Shown here: one piece after another, positions 12,399-25,439 of the stretch | Numbering within the stretch: position 1 is the stretch's first letter | How the letters are laid out: each line of letters starts with the position of its first letter | Origin: Ooceraea biroi | Lineage: Eukaryota > Arthropoda > Insecta > Hymenoptera > Formicidae | Assembly (NCBI RefSeq): GCF_003672135.1 | Contig: NC_039508.1 | Location: 6,076,001-6,140,000 of the forward strand | Length of the DNA: 64,000 nt | Reading direction: 5' to 3' | The notes under the pieces: generated by a model | Seen by the model: only the letters and a program-made list of their open reading frames with translations | Told to the model about the DNA's origin: nothing | Database searches by the model: none | Made by a program: the position numbers and the translations under genes

Positions 12399-14430
12399 GT
12401 TTTCCAGCAACAAATCCGCTTTTCGCGAGAGTGTACAAACGAAACGAAGACGCCTCGATGATTCTGGCATGTTTAGTGAGAAAACTGCAGATCAAATATT
12501 CAATAATGATAAACCAACAAAATCCGTGAAAAGATTGTGATGAAATTTTATATAAGAGATTTATAAAGCATAATAGATAAATCCAAATGTGTGCATTTGA
12601 TTATAAGCCGACGAGACATTAAAATTATTAAGATCAGAATTTCCGCTAGAGTCAGATTTGAATCAAAAATATCATCTACATATATGTGATAAAAATATGA
12701 ATCTTGTTTTAATAATTTCAGATTTAATCCATTTAATGGGCTGATTAATTTTGAAGAACGAAACTAGCCGACTTTTAATAACCGCTGATTCATCGCGGAA
12801 TGGTACCACACGTACCGCAAACTATGTAGACGACTGTCGTTAATTAAAAAATAATTAAACGGCACAATATATTTAACAGTCATGCTATTAATTAGAGGAA
12901 TACTTAATTAAGTAAGAGCAGGAGGAATACGAAATATCATACATGGCGAGGCTGCCCTGTCACTGGATGAAACGGCAAGGTGCACTTTTGAAACTCGCCT
13001 ACTTGAGAGCCGGCGAGCAAATGAATAAGAAACCGACGAACAGATTGGAGATGTGAGCTGCTAACTGCTTTCGAAGTAGTTAAGAACGTGAATTCGTAAC
13101 TTTCGATCAGATTCGAAGTTGTCGACACTTGGTCTCGACTTGTGCAAGAGTCGCCAGAAGGTGCGCAATTCACGTGTATGTATGTATATGTCTACTGTGC
13201 GTGCGCTGCAATCACTCACATTGTCCGAACCGCTAATCGACCAGAACGAGATTGCGCGAACGGAGGATTGGACGGCGGTAATCGGCTTGGTGGACACGAT
13301 AGGATATTCTAATAAATCCGTCGAGACTGCAACCGAAGCTGTGCAATTGCGAGATTCTATTACATTTATTATCGAGGCATGAAGTGTGTACCGTTAGAGA
13401 TCTATCGCGCTATATCAAACGCCGAATTCTGTTCATCTCACATCGATAACGTACAATATATAATCGGTGCAAATAATAAATCTCTGTAATGTAGTAAAAC
13501 AGCAAACAGTTGTAATTAACGAACGCCGTCACTTCGCCGAGCTTTAAATCCGTCATGTCGACCTGACGTAGATTGGAACACGTGGAGGAACCCGTTAGTA
13601 CAAAGAAGAATCTGCTCCTGACCCTATCCCATGACGGAAATTTACGACACGAGCTCCATTGAATTATCGTCGTCGCTACGAATTCTTCAACGTATCTCGG
13701 ACGACGGAAGAATTCTCTGTGACGTGGTGCTTCGAAAATCAGCTCGAGCTTCTATCAACGCGAGTGATGTGACGAGAAAATCAGCTGTCACGTTTGCGAG
13801 CGTAACAGGAAGGCATTCTCCCGATTCGATCACGGACGACGTGAATCGATAAATAGAGAAATTTTATTACCATCGATACACTGTGACATCAGCAAAAATC
13901 GAAAATGGATGGAAAAAGGAAAGAAAACTGTTTGTGAAACATGAACGTATTTAAACCTTCGTATTTCATATATAAGTAAATCGCGTATATTTATATCACG
14001 TTCGACTAGTAAAATGATTTCAGAAACAAAGGTGAAAAGATTCTATCATCTACTTTTATTTGTCTACTTTAATGCTAACATGCAACCTCAGTGGAAATCT
14101 TCTCAACCGAACATTAAAGACGCGTTTCTCACGCAGCGTGAGAAACTCAGATCAACGGCATGAAATCTGGATGCGTATACGCAACCGTTTAAATTCCCCC
14201 GTCCCAAATTCAACTCCCCAAATCTGCCTCATAAAATATGAGTCTTCGCGTGGTTCCACTCGGTGGAGCATTCGGTCGCCTCGGTAGACTCGGCGAGAGT
14301 TAAACTTCTTGCAGCAGTACTTTATCGCGTCATCGATAAATTCTAAACATCCACGTAAAAGAATTCGGAAGTTGCACGCGCCAACAAGCCCTTCGACCGA
14401 AGACGCGCACGAGCGCGCACGTGAATACAC

Positions 14431-14432
<2 letters not shown>

Positions 14433-14484
<52 letters not shown>
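14433..14484. repeat. (GA)22 microsatellite and flanking purine tract
   Basis: This is the longest GA run in the window: 44 bases of perfect GA, then AAGAGAGA. The repeat creates spurious RERERE or SLSLSL open frames on the two strands. In insects such tracts can bind GAGA-factor-like proteins, but that role is only a possibility here. Confidence 0.97.
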
Positions 14485-17365
14485 CTGCGAAACTTGGCAA
14501 CTAGTTTTTCGCGAGTTCGCGGGGGTGGCGCATCGGGACGAAAGTTGCGAAGAGCCTCAGCATTCCCGAGAAACGCGAATCCCTCGCCTCGCCTCCGAAT
14601 TGCTTCCGAATGTCTGCCATTTCTCGTACTTCTCTCCCGTTTCTCGCGAGCAGGCACCGTCATTACGCTTAACGAGAATTAACGGCCTCCCCCATCACTT
14701 CCCTTACGCTTTATCGATCCGGCCGCATTACAAGACGCGATAAATACGCTTTCCATAGCTGGATGCTCAATTAACGATAATGCGTGGCTGTGAATTTACT
14801 CAAGTCGTCTCCGCGCCTGTAATCACGGGCATCTTTGTGCTGCCTCCCGGCATTTCTGCAATTCGAGATGGGCTTAACGTTTGAAGCTCTCTTCGCTATC
14901 TCTGGTGTTCCACCGATAATCGATTGCACGCTCGCTTCTCAAAGAATATCTACTTGTTAATCTCAAACATGAGAAGTTCAAGCTACGGAAGTTTCGAGTT
15001 TCCTTTTACCGCGACAGTACCGCGCGGAGGCGAAATTCGAGATATTTCGTCAAGACGCTTTCGACGGAACTTAAGCAAATCTATTCGATGTCAATTTCAG
15101 GGTACATCGATTTAACCTGGAGGATCGTATTGAATAAACCTCAGCGACTAGTTTTAAACGCGCAAGTCGAGTAGCACTCGATGATGAATGGGTGCTCAGA
15201 AACAGCCAACTAAGACAGGAGAGCGACGAGCACAGTGGCAGAGAAACTGATAGAGAATTATAGAGCATCCACGACGTCGTGCCGTACGTATCTGTTATCG
15301 AACTTCCGGGAGACGTTTCACTTACACGTACCTATCTTTATCTGACGTTGCACCCCCGATCACGACATAAAGAAACCCCCGATATTGACATTTGATAGCG
15401 ATCGCTTTACTCGTCGCTATGTCTTCTATCTAATCGGCAAATCTCATTTTTCTGGCCGTTCTTTAAATCTCAAATGCAACTCTCGGCGCACGTCGCATAA
15501 TCTGTCGCGTATCTAAACAACGCTACATTCCCGCGGACCTAATTACGTTCCCGGAAATGTTTAATTGTAATTTACATTTTATCCGGGCGGAATATCTCAC
15601 GCGTTGTAAAATTAATTTAAGTCCGAAAGGATCGGAACTGCATAGATAATTAAAGGGATTTGCATACTCGGTGATTTTTTGTTGGCTTTAATGTCCGTCC
15701 CGGGTTTTCGAGTAACGGGGCGAAATTAGTTTCGCAGGAGAGGACGAAGCGAGACGATGAAATATGACCCGATCATCGGGGCTCGTTCGCTCTCTCAAAA
15801 ATGAACATCGGCGATTGGCTGGCCCAAGCGAAAATATTCATGAATTAGTAGATTAATTATGCGCTTTGACGTCTTTCTCATGAGGTCTGAGCGATGATGG
15901 CTCAGCGATACGTATGCGCGTTAGATAGAAATGAGAGGCGCAAATCGATCGATGAAAGTTCCGTAAGAGGATATGAGATATTTCGTTTTTCCAATCGGTG
16001 TATAAAATAAAATTGTCGCGATGAGATTGTTACATCTCTCTTACAACGCTATGAGCCGCTCTTGAGTCGCTCATATATTTTTTGTCTTCTCAAAACAAGG
16101 CGCAGACGACGAAGGATTTAAAATTTTACGTTGGTTGCCCTAGTATAATAATAATTGCTGGTTCTCCGGTCCTCTCATCATCTCGCTTAATTCTCTTTTA
16201 ATTAACTAACTGATTTTTTAATGAGAACATGGTGAAGCGGTTGGTGAAGAGGAATCAAGTGGTCGTTGAAGGAAGAAATAGAACTTGAGTATTTATACGC
16301 GGGATAAACTGAGAAAACGTTGCTGATGAAATGTCTATAAAAATCTTGTTTTGTTTGTCTTTAATTTGAAGAATCGAAGAAAATTACGACAAATTGTTCA
16401 ATCAAATCCTCATTAGAATAAAGAAATTAAACTCGGATTGATCAAAAAGTACTGGAGGGCGATAAATATGGCGTAACGAGAATTTTAATGTGATTAACGA
16501 CGCATCGAGTCGTATTGACAAAGAAATCAATAACATTTAACATTGTATGAAAGAGAGCGATGAATGGTACGCGACGCTGGCTATCAGCCTCAGAGTAAAT
16601 GCACAATAACGTTTGCATTTCGCGCCCTACCGCGATTTACAATGTCGCACTCTTTTTCAATGCATGTCCAGACATCGTTTGCATGCAAATGTGCATCACG
16701 CGCAACCGTATATTACAAAAGCTCGGTGTAGATAGCATTGACACGTATCCACCTGTATGCACTGATATGGAGTGCAATTTCGTCATTCAGGACGTTATCA
16801 AATACATGAAATCAAACGTACGCGCGCAGAATGTTCATCATAATGGACATTTATCGCTTCCGTTAATTTGATAAAAAATATCGCGAATAAATATTTTTTT
16901 AATTCTTTTATTTTGTACAGATTGTAAAAAGATTTAAGAGTAGCTCCGTATTAAAGGATCGCTTTTTGGTGCAGAATATATCGAAATAAATTGAAAGAGC
17001 TACTATTTATAAGATAATTTTTGGAATTGCTTACATACACAGAGATTGCATCTTACAAAGAGGCGTGGCAAATTGACAATCCTTTAAGCCTCTCCATTTA
17101 TAACGCAGTTTGATCCTCGTAGCACCTTCAACGGTGTCAGTGCCGACCTGAAAGCCAGGCTTTGTCGGTAACGAAGGTACAAAGCGTGACAGGAAGTCGA
17201 AAGGAAGTTGACTCTCTGAGACTTGATGCATCCGTAGAAGACATTTGTAACACTTCCTCGGCGAAATTAGACTTGGCTTGAAACGGATATCCTTTGCACG
17301 CTCCGCGCGTTTCTATTGCTGCGGGCAGGATAACTCATTTTTAGGATTAAAGACAAGGATATTAG

Positions 17366-17569
17366 ATTGACAAATTCTTAAATTGAGCAAGACTGGCAAA
17401 GTGTCAGATGGTCGGACAATATTTTTGTGCATTAGATGCAATGATTATTTAGGAATCTGTTTTTCAACCACGCGCCAACTTTCCAATTCGTCAGACTTAA
17501 AAACGCACAAAAATATTGTCCGACCATCTGACACTTTGCCAGTCTTGTGCAATTTAAGAATTTGTCAAT
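17366..17569. mobile_element. Foldback / MITE-like inverted repeat with no coding capacity
   Basis: Two 65-nt arms (17366-17430 and 17505-17569) are reverse complements with two mismatches, around a 74-nt spacer. The arms begin ATTGACAAATTC and include the segment GGCAAAGTGTCAGATGGTC. The total length is about 204 bp. No target duplication is certain: TTA occurs next to both ends (17362-17364 and 17569-17571) but is not cleanly placed. The size and structure fit a miniature inverted-repeat element. I do not recognise the family, and the arms are unlike those of the two transposons in this window. A transcribed copy would fold into a near-perfect 65-bp hairpin. Confidence 0.75.
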
Positions 17570-20083
17570 TAAATGAAGTTGCTGGCGATTCAAAGAGATA
17601 TGTATTACAAAGATATTAGATAAATTAATTTTATTTTTGTTACACATTTTGTACAGATATTCTACTTTCAATGTTTTAATTCTATTATATACACTCAAAC
17701 TGTTACATACATGTGCATATATTGAATTAGTTTTTACATACAATAACTTGATTTTTTTTTAATTTAGAAAATTATTTAATTAAAAAAATTAATAAAGATT
17801 AATTTTTTTATTTTGATCTGAAAAGTCTGTAATATTAAATAGAGCGTATATTCTACGTGTTTCGTGCAATATTGTATAATACAAATCTCGGAATTTACCA
17901 ATGGAAACAATAGATATGACTTCACGTTAGCATCCTTGTAAAATATTGTATGCAACAAAACAGCGGAAAGTCAAAGTCAATACGGCTTTAAGCATACGAC
18001 AGCGGGAGATGTCTTTTCATCGACCGCAACTGCGACGTGCACGTCGGTGTGCCTCGAGGATGCTTGTAACTGAATGCCACGTTCGTGACATCTTATTTGC
18101 ATGTGAGAGTGAATTTATCCTCAGTCTTGTACAGCGCATCCCGGATCTATCCAGAAAGCAATGCGTTTATGTCACATATTTGGAAAATTGCCACGATTAT
18201 GTCACGACGACGTAACTATACCCTTTCCTTCCTCATTTAGTCACCATTAATTTGTTTAATTGTCGACTGTTAATTATCATCCAGATACGGTTCGTTCTAT
18301 CAGATATTTCTTTACCGAATCTTGAATTGTCAATTACAAATTAGCGGTTTACAAATCGTTCGTTACTGACGTTCATTTCGTGATGTGAATCAAAGATTTG
18401 AGTATAATATTTCTCAATCTTTTACCTCGTAAAGTAACCCTTTCGTGCATTCGTATTATCGATTCGATTCGTTATTGAGTCGCATAAATCATGTTAACAT
18501 GCTTCTGCCTTGTTTTCGTTTTCTTATTATCGTGTGCCAGATATTATTTCACATATATCACGTAGCCCTGGTATTATTTCTCCGCTTGATCCTTTTAGCA
18601 AGTCTATGCGCGTTAGGATGGCAAAGAGAAGGATCTTTAAATCTCAAGCTTACATCTGTCCAATTTCTGATAGGATAGACATAAAACGTAATTCCTAAGG
18701 ACGTTTATGAAATTTACAGCTTCTCGCGATCCCGATGAAATCTATCTTTTCATTTCATCACTAAGCTGTCGTTCACCCCTTCTTCTCTTCTTACCTGAAA
18801 TTGAATAACTTTAAATTTTTAATGCTTCTCCCGGAATGGAACTAAATTGCAGAATTATTCTTTCAGTCTACAATTTTAATACTCTATGTATGTAATTTCT
18901 AAGTTAAAACATTTTTCTCACGAAGTATTTTGCATATCTTTCCTGAATCGCAGCAAATTACCATCATTTCCTCACCATAATTCCACAATATCCCTCAATA
19001 TCGTCCTATAAAAATAATTTTCACTGCAACGCTGTCCATTCCCAAGCAGCGGCGGATCGAATAGTCCACTCGACAGGCCGCAAAACACCCTTGCAAGCCG
19101 CAAGATCCTCGACCGTCCAACTCGCAACGTGAAACGATATATTTCAACGAGGGGCTTGCTTCTTCTCGTACGGCGCGACGGCCGCTTATTCCCGCACTTG
19201 CTCTCCTCGCTCGCGCCGTCGATCCACGGTTATTAACTCGCCTATACTATATTAAAGTCCGCCCTTTCTTTTCCTGGATGTATCTCCGCCCGGTGTCCCA
19301 GCGTTCCTGATATATCGTTTTCTGGAAAGTCGCGGGAATTACGGGGTCACGCGGGGTCGGCAGTTAAGAAGGCGGACAGCAAATCGCGCGAACCGGCGAC
19401 ACCAGGGTTGGGAGACGCCTTTTCTAATTTCCTCGGGGAAGATAAATTTGGTGCCGCGCGTAACCCGAAAGTCGCGTGTCCGCATGAGCACACGTGCGAG
19501 TAGTAGTTGGTGCATGGAACGTACTTACGTAACGGAGAATCGCGAGGATACATACAGCCGGCACTCTGCGAGTGTGGGTACGAAGAAACGTGGATTCGAT
19601 TCGATTCATGGCCCGCACGCCTTGGCATTTTCTTAATACACAGGCGACGCCTGACGTATTGTGACACGGGAAATAATTGAAACTCAACTGGGCCGCCTCG
19701 GGACGGCCTCCGGCTTCGCAACAACCCGCTTGTAAATGCGACGCTCCCCCGGTTACTGTGGAGGGTGCCAGCGAACGGTAAATCCACGCTTTACTCGGCT
19801 TCGGCGCTTTTACATTCGTCGATTTCCAATTCCTCGGCCGTTCTCCACTCGAGCGAGGAATTTCCCTCCACGCCTTGAATTCTCATACTTGTCGAAATAT
19901 GCTATACGGAAAACACGTGACTCCGTAAGGAGAACTATCGATTCGTATTGGATGAACGTTCGCGTGAAGTAATTCGATTTTATGAACAGTACAGTGAATT
20001 TTCAGTGAGAAAATCGCTAACAAGGGAGATAAACAAATTTTAAATATATTTAAATAAAAAAATATGTAGTACTTAATTTATTG
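17570..20083. other. Non-coding stretch with GC island at 19.0-19.9 kb
   Basis: The first part is very AT-rich (poly-T and poly-A blocks at 17752-17813). From about 19040 to 19900 it becomes CpG-rich, with overlapping frames on both strands. None is recognised. Confidence 0.6.
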
Positions 20084-20085
20084 TA

Positions 20086-20116
20086 TTGGGTCGTCCGGAA
20101 AGTTCGTGCCGATTTT
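20086..20116 (+). repeat. Left terminal inverted repeat of the mariner element
   Basis: This 31-bp repeat begins TTGGGTCGTCCGG directly after a TA and is the exact reverse complement of 21341-21371. It is the expected binding site of the cognate transposase. Confidence 0.97.
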
Positions 20117-20269
20117 TAATAGATGGCGTTGGAACATGTCTGAATATATCAATGTTATTGAAAACATACGATTTATATACATATGCTTAAAGGTGACATT
20201 TCAACGCATCTTTAGGAAAACAGTTGTTTGAGATAAATTGATTCGTGTCAGTTTTGTACTCTTTTGAAA

Positions 20270-21297
20270 ATGGAAGAAAACAAAGAACATTTTAGACACT
20301 TGACGCTTTTCTATTACCGGAAAGGCAAAAATGCCTCACGAGCAACAAATTCGATATGTTCTGTTTACGGAGAAGGCGCTTTAGCTGAAAGAATCGTACG
20401 TAAGTGGTTCGCTAAGTTTAGAGCTGGTGATTTTAACCTTAAAGACCAAGAACGCTCGGGCGGACCCTCTACTACTGATGATGACCAAATCAAGACACTG
20501 ATCGAGAATAACCCACGCTACACGACACGTAAATTAGCAGAGATACTGAAAATATCGAAAACCACTGTCCACGATCATGTAGTGAAGCTTGGTTACGTAA
20601 GTCGCCATGATGTATGGGTTCCGCACAATTTGGCCGAAAAAATTTAATGGATCGAATTTCCATCTGCGACTCGCTGTACAAGCGCAACGAAAACGTACCA
20701 TTTTTGAAGCAATTAGTGACGGGTGACGAAAAATGGATCATTTACAACAATGTAGAACGAAAAAGATCCTGGGGTAAGCGAAATGAACCAGCATTAACCA
20801 CTCCGAAAGCCGGCCTTCATCCAAAAAAAGTCATGCTCTGTGTCTGGTGGGATTGGAAAGGAATCCTATATTATGAGCTCCTACCACACAACCAAACGAT
20901 AAATGCAGATAAGTACTGCTCGCAACTGGACGAATTAAAGACAGCGATTCAGGAAAAACGTCCAGAATTAGCTAATAGGAAGGGCGTCGTGTTCCATCAG
21001 GACAATGCCAGACCTCATGTTTCTTTGACTACCCGACAAAAATTGTTGGAGTTTGGCTGGGATGTGCTACCTCACCCACCGTATTCACCAGACATTGCAC
21101 CTTCAGACTTTCATTTATTTAGGTCTGTGCAAAATTCTCTTAGCGGCAAGAACTTCAACTCTTTGATCGACATAAAAAACCACCTTGAGGAGTTTTTCGC
21201 CGAGAAACCTAAGAAGTTCTGGGAGAATGGAATCTTCCAGTTGCGTGAAAGATGGACAAAGGTTGTGAAACAAAACGGTGCATACATAAGTCAATAA
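20270..21297 (+). pseudogene. Mariner transposase, broken by a single frameshift
   Basis: This gene encodes the cut-and-paste transposase that binds the 31-bp ends and moves the element in the nucleus. The start is ATG at 20270 (peptide MEENKEHF). The first frame carries a helix-turn-helix at about residues 4-52, an RSGGPS linker at 62-67, a second helix-turn-helix at about 71-110, and WVPHNL at 116-121, the family's WVPHEL signature with E changed to N. That frame stops at TAA 20645-20647. The rest of the protein continues in the -1 frame from about 20641 to the TAA at 21295-21297. All three catalytic aspartates are present: TGDEKW (codon 20725), QDNARPH (21001) and APSDFH (21106). The last two are separated by 34 residues, the mariner D,D34D signature. 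The switch lies in a run of six A at 20637-20642, so one lost A explains it. Together the parts cover about the usual 340-345 residues. An AATAAA (21293-21298) overlaps the stop codon and may serve as the polyadenylation signal. Confidence 0.95.
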
Positions 21298-21340
21298 ATA
21301 TTTATCGACATAAAAAAATGTTGCCTTTGAATTTTCCTTC

Positions 21341-21371
21341 AAAATCGGCACGAACTTTCCGGACGACCCAA
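21341..21371 (-). repeat. Right terminal inverted repeat of the mariner element
   Basis: This is the exact 31-bp reverse complement of the left repeat. It ends CCGGACGACCCAA directly before a TA, which closes the element. Confidence 0.97.
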
Positions 21372-22713
21372 TACTTTCCGTTAATAAATAACATTCCCTT
21401 TGCTTTTTTCATTTGTTTCGAGATCTCGAAAAACGATATTTAAACGTGACTTTTACGTAAGTGATTGCGGAGATCAATCGGGCTGGATATAAGAACGTAT
21501 GAAAAATGAGAACCAGCTAAAGAAGATCTGCTAAGAAAAAGGGAATAAGTGGTAAGTGGTGAACGAATACAGAACGATATATTTCGGTGACGACAGTTCG
21601 ATTACTTCGCGCGCCTTGCGGTTCGCGTGGACGGAACTACGTGCTCGTATTTTCACCGACTCATTATCATTGGATAGTTAATGGCCGACCATTTGGCACC
21701 ATACATTAGAATGGCAACGATAAGGCCCTCGCGTGCGACGTGGACGTATTACTCGGCCTGTTGAAATTTAGCTTCAGTAGTTACTGACACACCTACACGC
21801 AGTACCGCTCAATAGTGGCCGCTTATTCTCATAAGAGAAATTTGATGCTTCCAGATTCAGTAAATTAGAAACAAAACAAAAACGATGTATCCCTTAAGTT
21901 ACAACAGAATATGGAAGAGAATCTCATAAAGAAGAAATTTAGGTAAATTTAGGTGAAATATAAGTTTACCTCCTTTTAACGATTTTATCAAAGTACTGTA
22001 TGACTTTCACGAAGAGTAACAGAATAAAGTTGAGTATTTCGAGTTTTACTACTTTTTTTCCCATACTGTACGTGCAAAGCGCGTGTATTGTTGAACAAGC
22101 AAAGTTTAACGAGTTTATTTTCTATTAACATGTCGATACAAAGTACATGATATTCGCATATTTACGCATGCTTATACGCGATAATGCGTAATACATCGAA
22201 GTTTCCTAATTACTCACAACTTTTAGTAATTACGCGCTGTTCTGTACACGTACCAAGGGGATGATAAAATAATTGAAACTTGATAACGTTTCGCGTATCA
22301 TTCTCAGCTTTATTTTGCATTTCCCTCTAAATATCGTATAAATTGACATATCTACGCGACACGGCCTATTTATTCGCAAAAATGACGCGTCAAATAGATC
22401 GAGCAGCATGGGACTTAAGCCCATGGGAAATCGTTATCGCGTGTACGACTCCGCGATACAACGGTATGTCAATTCATTCCGGTTGAATTCGAAGCAATTA
22501 CAGTGCACCATTAGTATGGGATGCTCAAAGTCAAACTGAGAAGATTATCGGCGACGTACAACGCGCTAATTGATAGACGCGTATCTCGCATTTGACAATC
22601 AACCGCGAATACCATTCGTGATAAACCAACTATTGCCTAGATTGGCCTAGAACATCGAAATCCTTCAACCAACGTCTGTATTATCCGTTTGCATTATCGT
22701 TTAAATTCGCCCT

Positions 22714-22741
22714 ACAGGGAAATCGTTACAGGGAAATTGTT
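22714..22741. repeat. 14-bp tandem duplication
   Basis: ACAGGGAAATCGTT is followed directly by ACAGGGAAATTGTT, with one mismatch. Confidence 0.85.
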
Positions 22742-23930
22742 ATCGATATCCAGTGGCACACATGGCACTTGATGTCTTGCAATCCATTTACGTAAGAGTT
22801 GCTTTTAGATATCAGCATCTAACCTGAGGCTTAAAACTTTCTGACAAAACCTACGTAAAAGCCACCATTGCCAATCTGTCACTTTGTTCGGAAAGCGATC
22901 CTCGATTTTCTTTCTATGCATCTTATTTACTTTTTCACGTAATATATTTGAAAATAATGCAAAAGTCTACAGTGCGTTTCATTGGCGAAGAGTACCATGC
23001 GTAAGCTGTAATCTGAATCTGAAAATGTGAGTTTACAATATTACGATATTCTATTTATCTATTTGTCAATAACAGAATTATTAAAAACTTTATCGTAACT
23101 TCTAAGTAAAAATAGGATCATGAAATAAAATTAATTCGGTTAAGATAAAATAAATGGTTAATAAATCCCTGATTTGCAAAATCTACACGATATTGGAGCT
23201 GTGTAAGAGCCGCAGTTTATCAGGAAGGAGTATGTTGCTTATAGTTTGAATTGTTTCGAGGCAAACTGCGTTGTTCGGGGTTACGCGGGCGCAGCCGGTG
23301 CGAGATTATGCGATCTCGTGGCTTCGATATGGCTCGAACGTTACAATGTTACGGCGTTACATTCCGAATGTATAGTGGTATCGAATGCAATTGCTGCAAT
23401 TTAACTGTATTAGGTGTCGTGTACGGCTTTCAACACTCAAGTCGTAAATAGTTGTTGCAATCATCCGACTCGTTTATTACTGTGCGATAAATGTTTTATG
23501 AAAACAGAAAAGAGAAATGATTCATAAAATAAATATGATGTAAATTATACATAGTCACAAAAAAGATTAAATTTTTTAATATCTTATACTGAATTATAAA
23601 ATTTAAAAAGAAAATAACTAACATGATTTGATTAAAACAAAAGCTATACTTATCTTATTGTTGTCTCCACGCGTTGTAAATTTATTATTAGTATTGTTAT
23701 TCAGAGTTAATCCAACATGATTATTATGACATAATTATTTAATGAATTCTCTTTCTGTGACGTTTAATGTAATCTTAACGTGCAGAGTAACCACAAAGGT
23801 GACTCGCCAACGCTTGTAAACTGTCACCTTTCATGGAATGCCTTGAGTTATAGGATGCTTTATGAGATTTAAACTGCGCGTGATGAAAATTACGCAATTT
23901 ACGTTCTGCAACTCATTTCTTTAGAGATTC

Positions 23931-23950
23931 TGCGCTTGACTGCGCTTGAC
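23931..23950. repeat. 10-bp tandem duplication
   Basis: TGCGCTTGAC occurs twice with no gap. Confidence 0.9.
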
Positions 23951-24963
23951 AATTTAGCAGAAAACATTCACAGAGGAAGAACGCGATGAAATAAGCGACC
24001 AAATAAAGAGCAATGCTTTAAAAGCCGGTAAACGTGACGCTTTCAAGTGGTACGTGTACCATCAAGGTTTATTTCGCGTTTTCATGGTGTCCGTTTTCGT
24101 GCAAACTCGACACAGAAACGCAAAATCTAAACATGAAATCCTCGTTGACGTGCAGCTATTCCTCATTTTTGCACCGATATATAATAAAACGCCATATATG
24201 CAATATAAATACAGATAACTTCCATTTGATATAGTTAACATTAAATTATTTTAAACCATTTTTGGTCACACTACAATTTTATCGTTATCGTCAAGAATCA
24301 AATTTTTCGCATATTATTTCTGCTTGAAAACCTCAAAAATTCGTTCAAAATATCTGCTAAAAGCACGGTGTTTCAGCAGAATTTTAACCATGTTTTCCCA
24401 CTCGTATTTTCATAAGGGTGGATACACGGAAGAATAAAACTTAAAGGTCTGAAAAGCCACTGTCGTTTGACGGTACAACGATCCCTGATTCGTGTTTCAC
24501 ACCATGGTGCGGCAAATGTCGTGCGACGACTGGTAGACGTGTGGAAACGAGGTGGGTGTGCAGAGCGCGCGATCAACTGACAAATGTCTGTGAACCGCAA
24601 ACAACGGAGGTGCAGGGTCAGGTGTTAGGGACGGTCTAACTTCTCTTTACAGCGACGTTTTTCCCCGGCAAAGGGTGTATTCGCTTGCCGAGCGCAATGT
24701 TGCGAGCGACGAATGCACTGGTAAAACTTTACGGGTGAGCGAGCGACGTTTATGGTTCGTTCGCAGGTACATGCGACTCGAAATCAGTCGTTTAAACAAC
24801 GCCGTTGTAAATTATTCATGGCGTAAAAGCTCTGTTTAATTTACGATGGATCGAGCCGCGAGACAAGGCGAAATTGTAAACGGCGAATGCCGTGACGACT
24901 ACGTGCTCTGCATCGAATACCGCGTATAATCTCCGTGTTTGAATCCGATGATTAGAGTAGTTT

Positions 24964-25000
<37 letters not shown>

Positions 25001-25018
25001 GGGGAAGGAGAAGAGAGA
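24964..25018. repeat. All-purine GA-rich tract, 55 nt
   Basis: An uninterrupted purine strand, mostly GA repeats with GGGGAAGGAGAAG at the end. It is a candidate for triplex (H-DNA) formation and GAGA-type protein binding. Confidence 0.95.
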
Positions 25019-25439
25019 TAGAATTACGTGTGAAAATTAAATTAACCCGGATTTTAATATATTTCGCCTGAATTCTGAATATTAACGCACATCGTTGAAA
25101 CTAGTTTCATCCCATTAACCGATATTAGTCAAAATGATATTAAGTGATTTACATTTCATTCATAATCCTCTTATTTTAATAAAATTAATATTACAGTTAA
25201 GTAGATAATGAATAAAATATGTATGGCCTCGCTGTATTATTATATCAAATTGAATTGTGCTCGATTTATTTATATTAAGAAATGGCCGTTCCATAAATGT
25301 TCTACGGCTGACGCAGTCGAGATATTTGGCGTGAAAAATTCAATCGTACGGCTTTATCATTTTACACACACTGTCACCCGGGCGGTATTTTACACATATG
25401 TATTGACGAGAAAATTCTTTGGTACGCCTATGACACAAA

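Larger units (their letters stand above)
11801..17365. other. Non-coding stretch
   Basis: Contains the (GA)22 run, the TTCCACGAT triplet and scattered frames up to 144 codons. The 144-codon frame (14309-14743) crosses the GA repeat and is an artefact of it. No gene is supported. Confidence 0.6.
20086..21371 (+). mobile_element. Full-length mariner-family transposon (Tc1/mariner superfamily), 1286 bp
   Basis: The element is bounded by perfect 31-bp terminal inverted repeats and flanked on both sides by the dinucleotide TA (20084-20085 and 21372-21373), the expected target duplication for this superfamily. Its length is normal for mariner (about 1.3 kb). It contains one transposase gene on the plus strand, with about 153 bp between the left repeat and the start codon and about 43 bp between the stop codon and the right repeat. 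The repeats are identical and only one coding lesion is visible, so I infer a fairly recent insertion. The subfamily is uncertain: the protein looks closer to the mellifera/capitata type than to the mauritiana type, but this is from memory, not a search. Confidence 0.97.
21374..25439. other. Non-coding stretch
   Basis: AT-rich with small tandem duplications (22714, 23931) and the 55-nt purine tract at 24964. Open frames are under 80 codons. Confidence 0.65.

Noticed and set aside
14309..14743. 144-codon plus-strand open frame
   Set aside because: It is carried across the (GA)22 run as Arg-Glu repeats. The opposite strand is open for the same reason as Ser-Leu repeats. No domain is seen.
20614..20640. 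ATG at 20614 as an independent start for the second transposase frame
   Set aside because: The first nine residues from there (MGSAQFGRK) are out-of-frame reading of the WVPHNL region. Family similarity begins only at NLMDR (20641), so this is one broken gene, not two.
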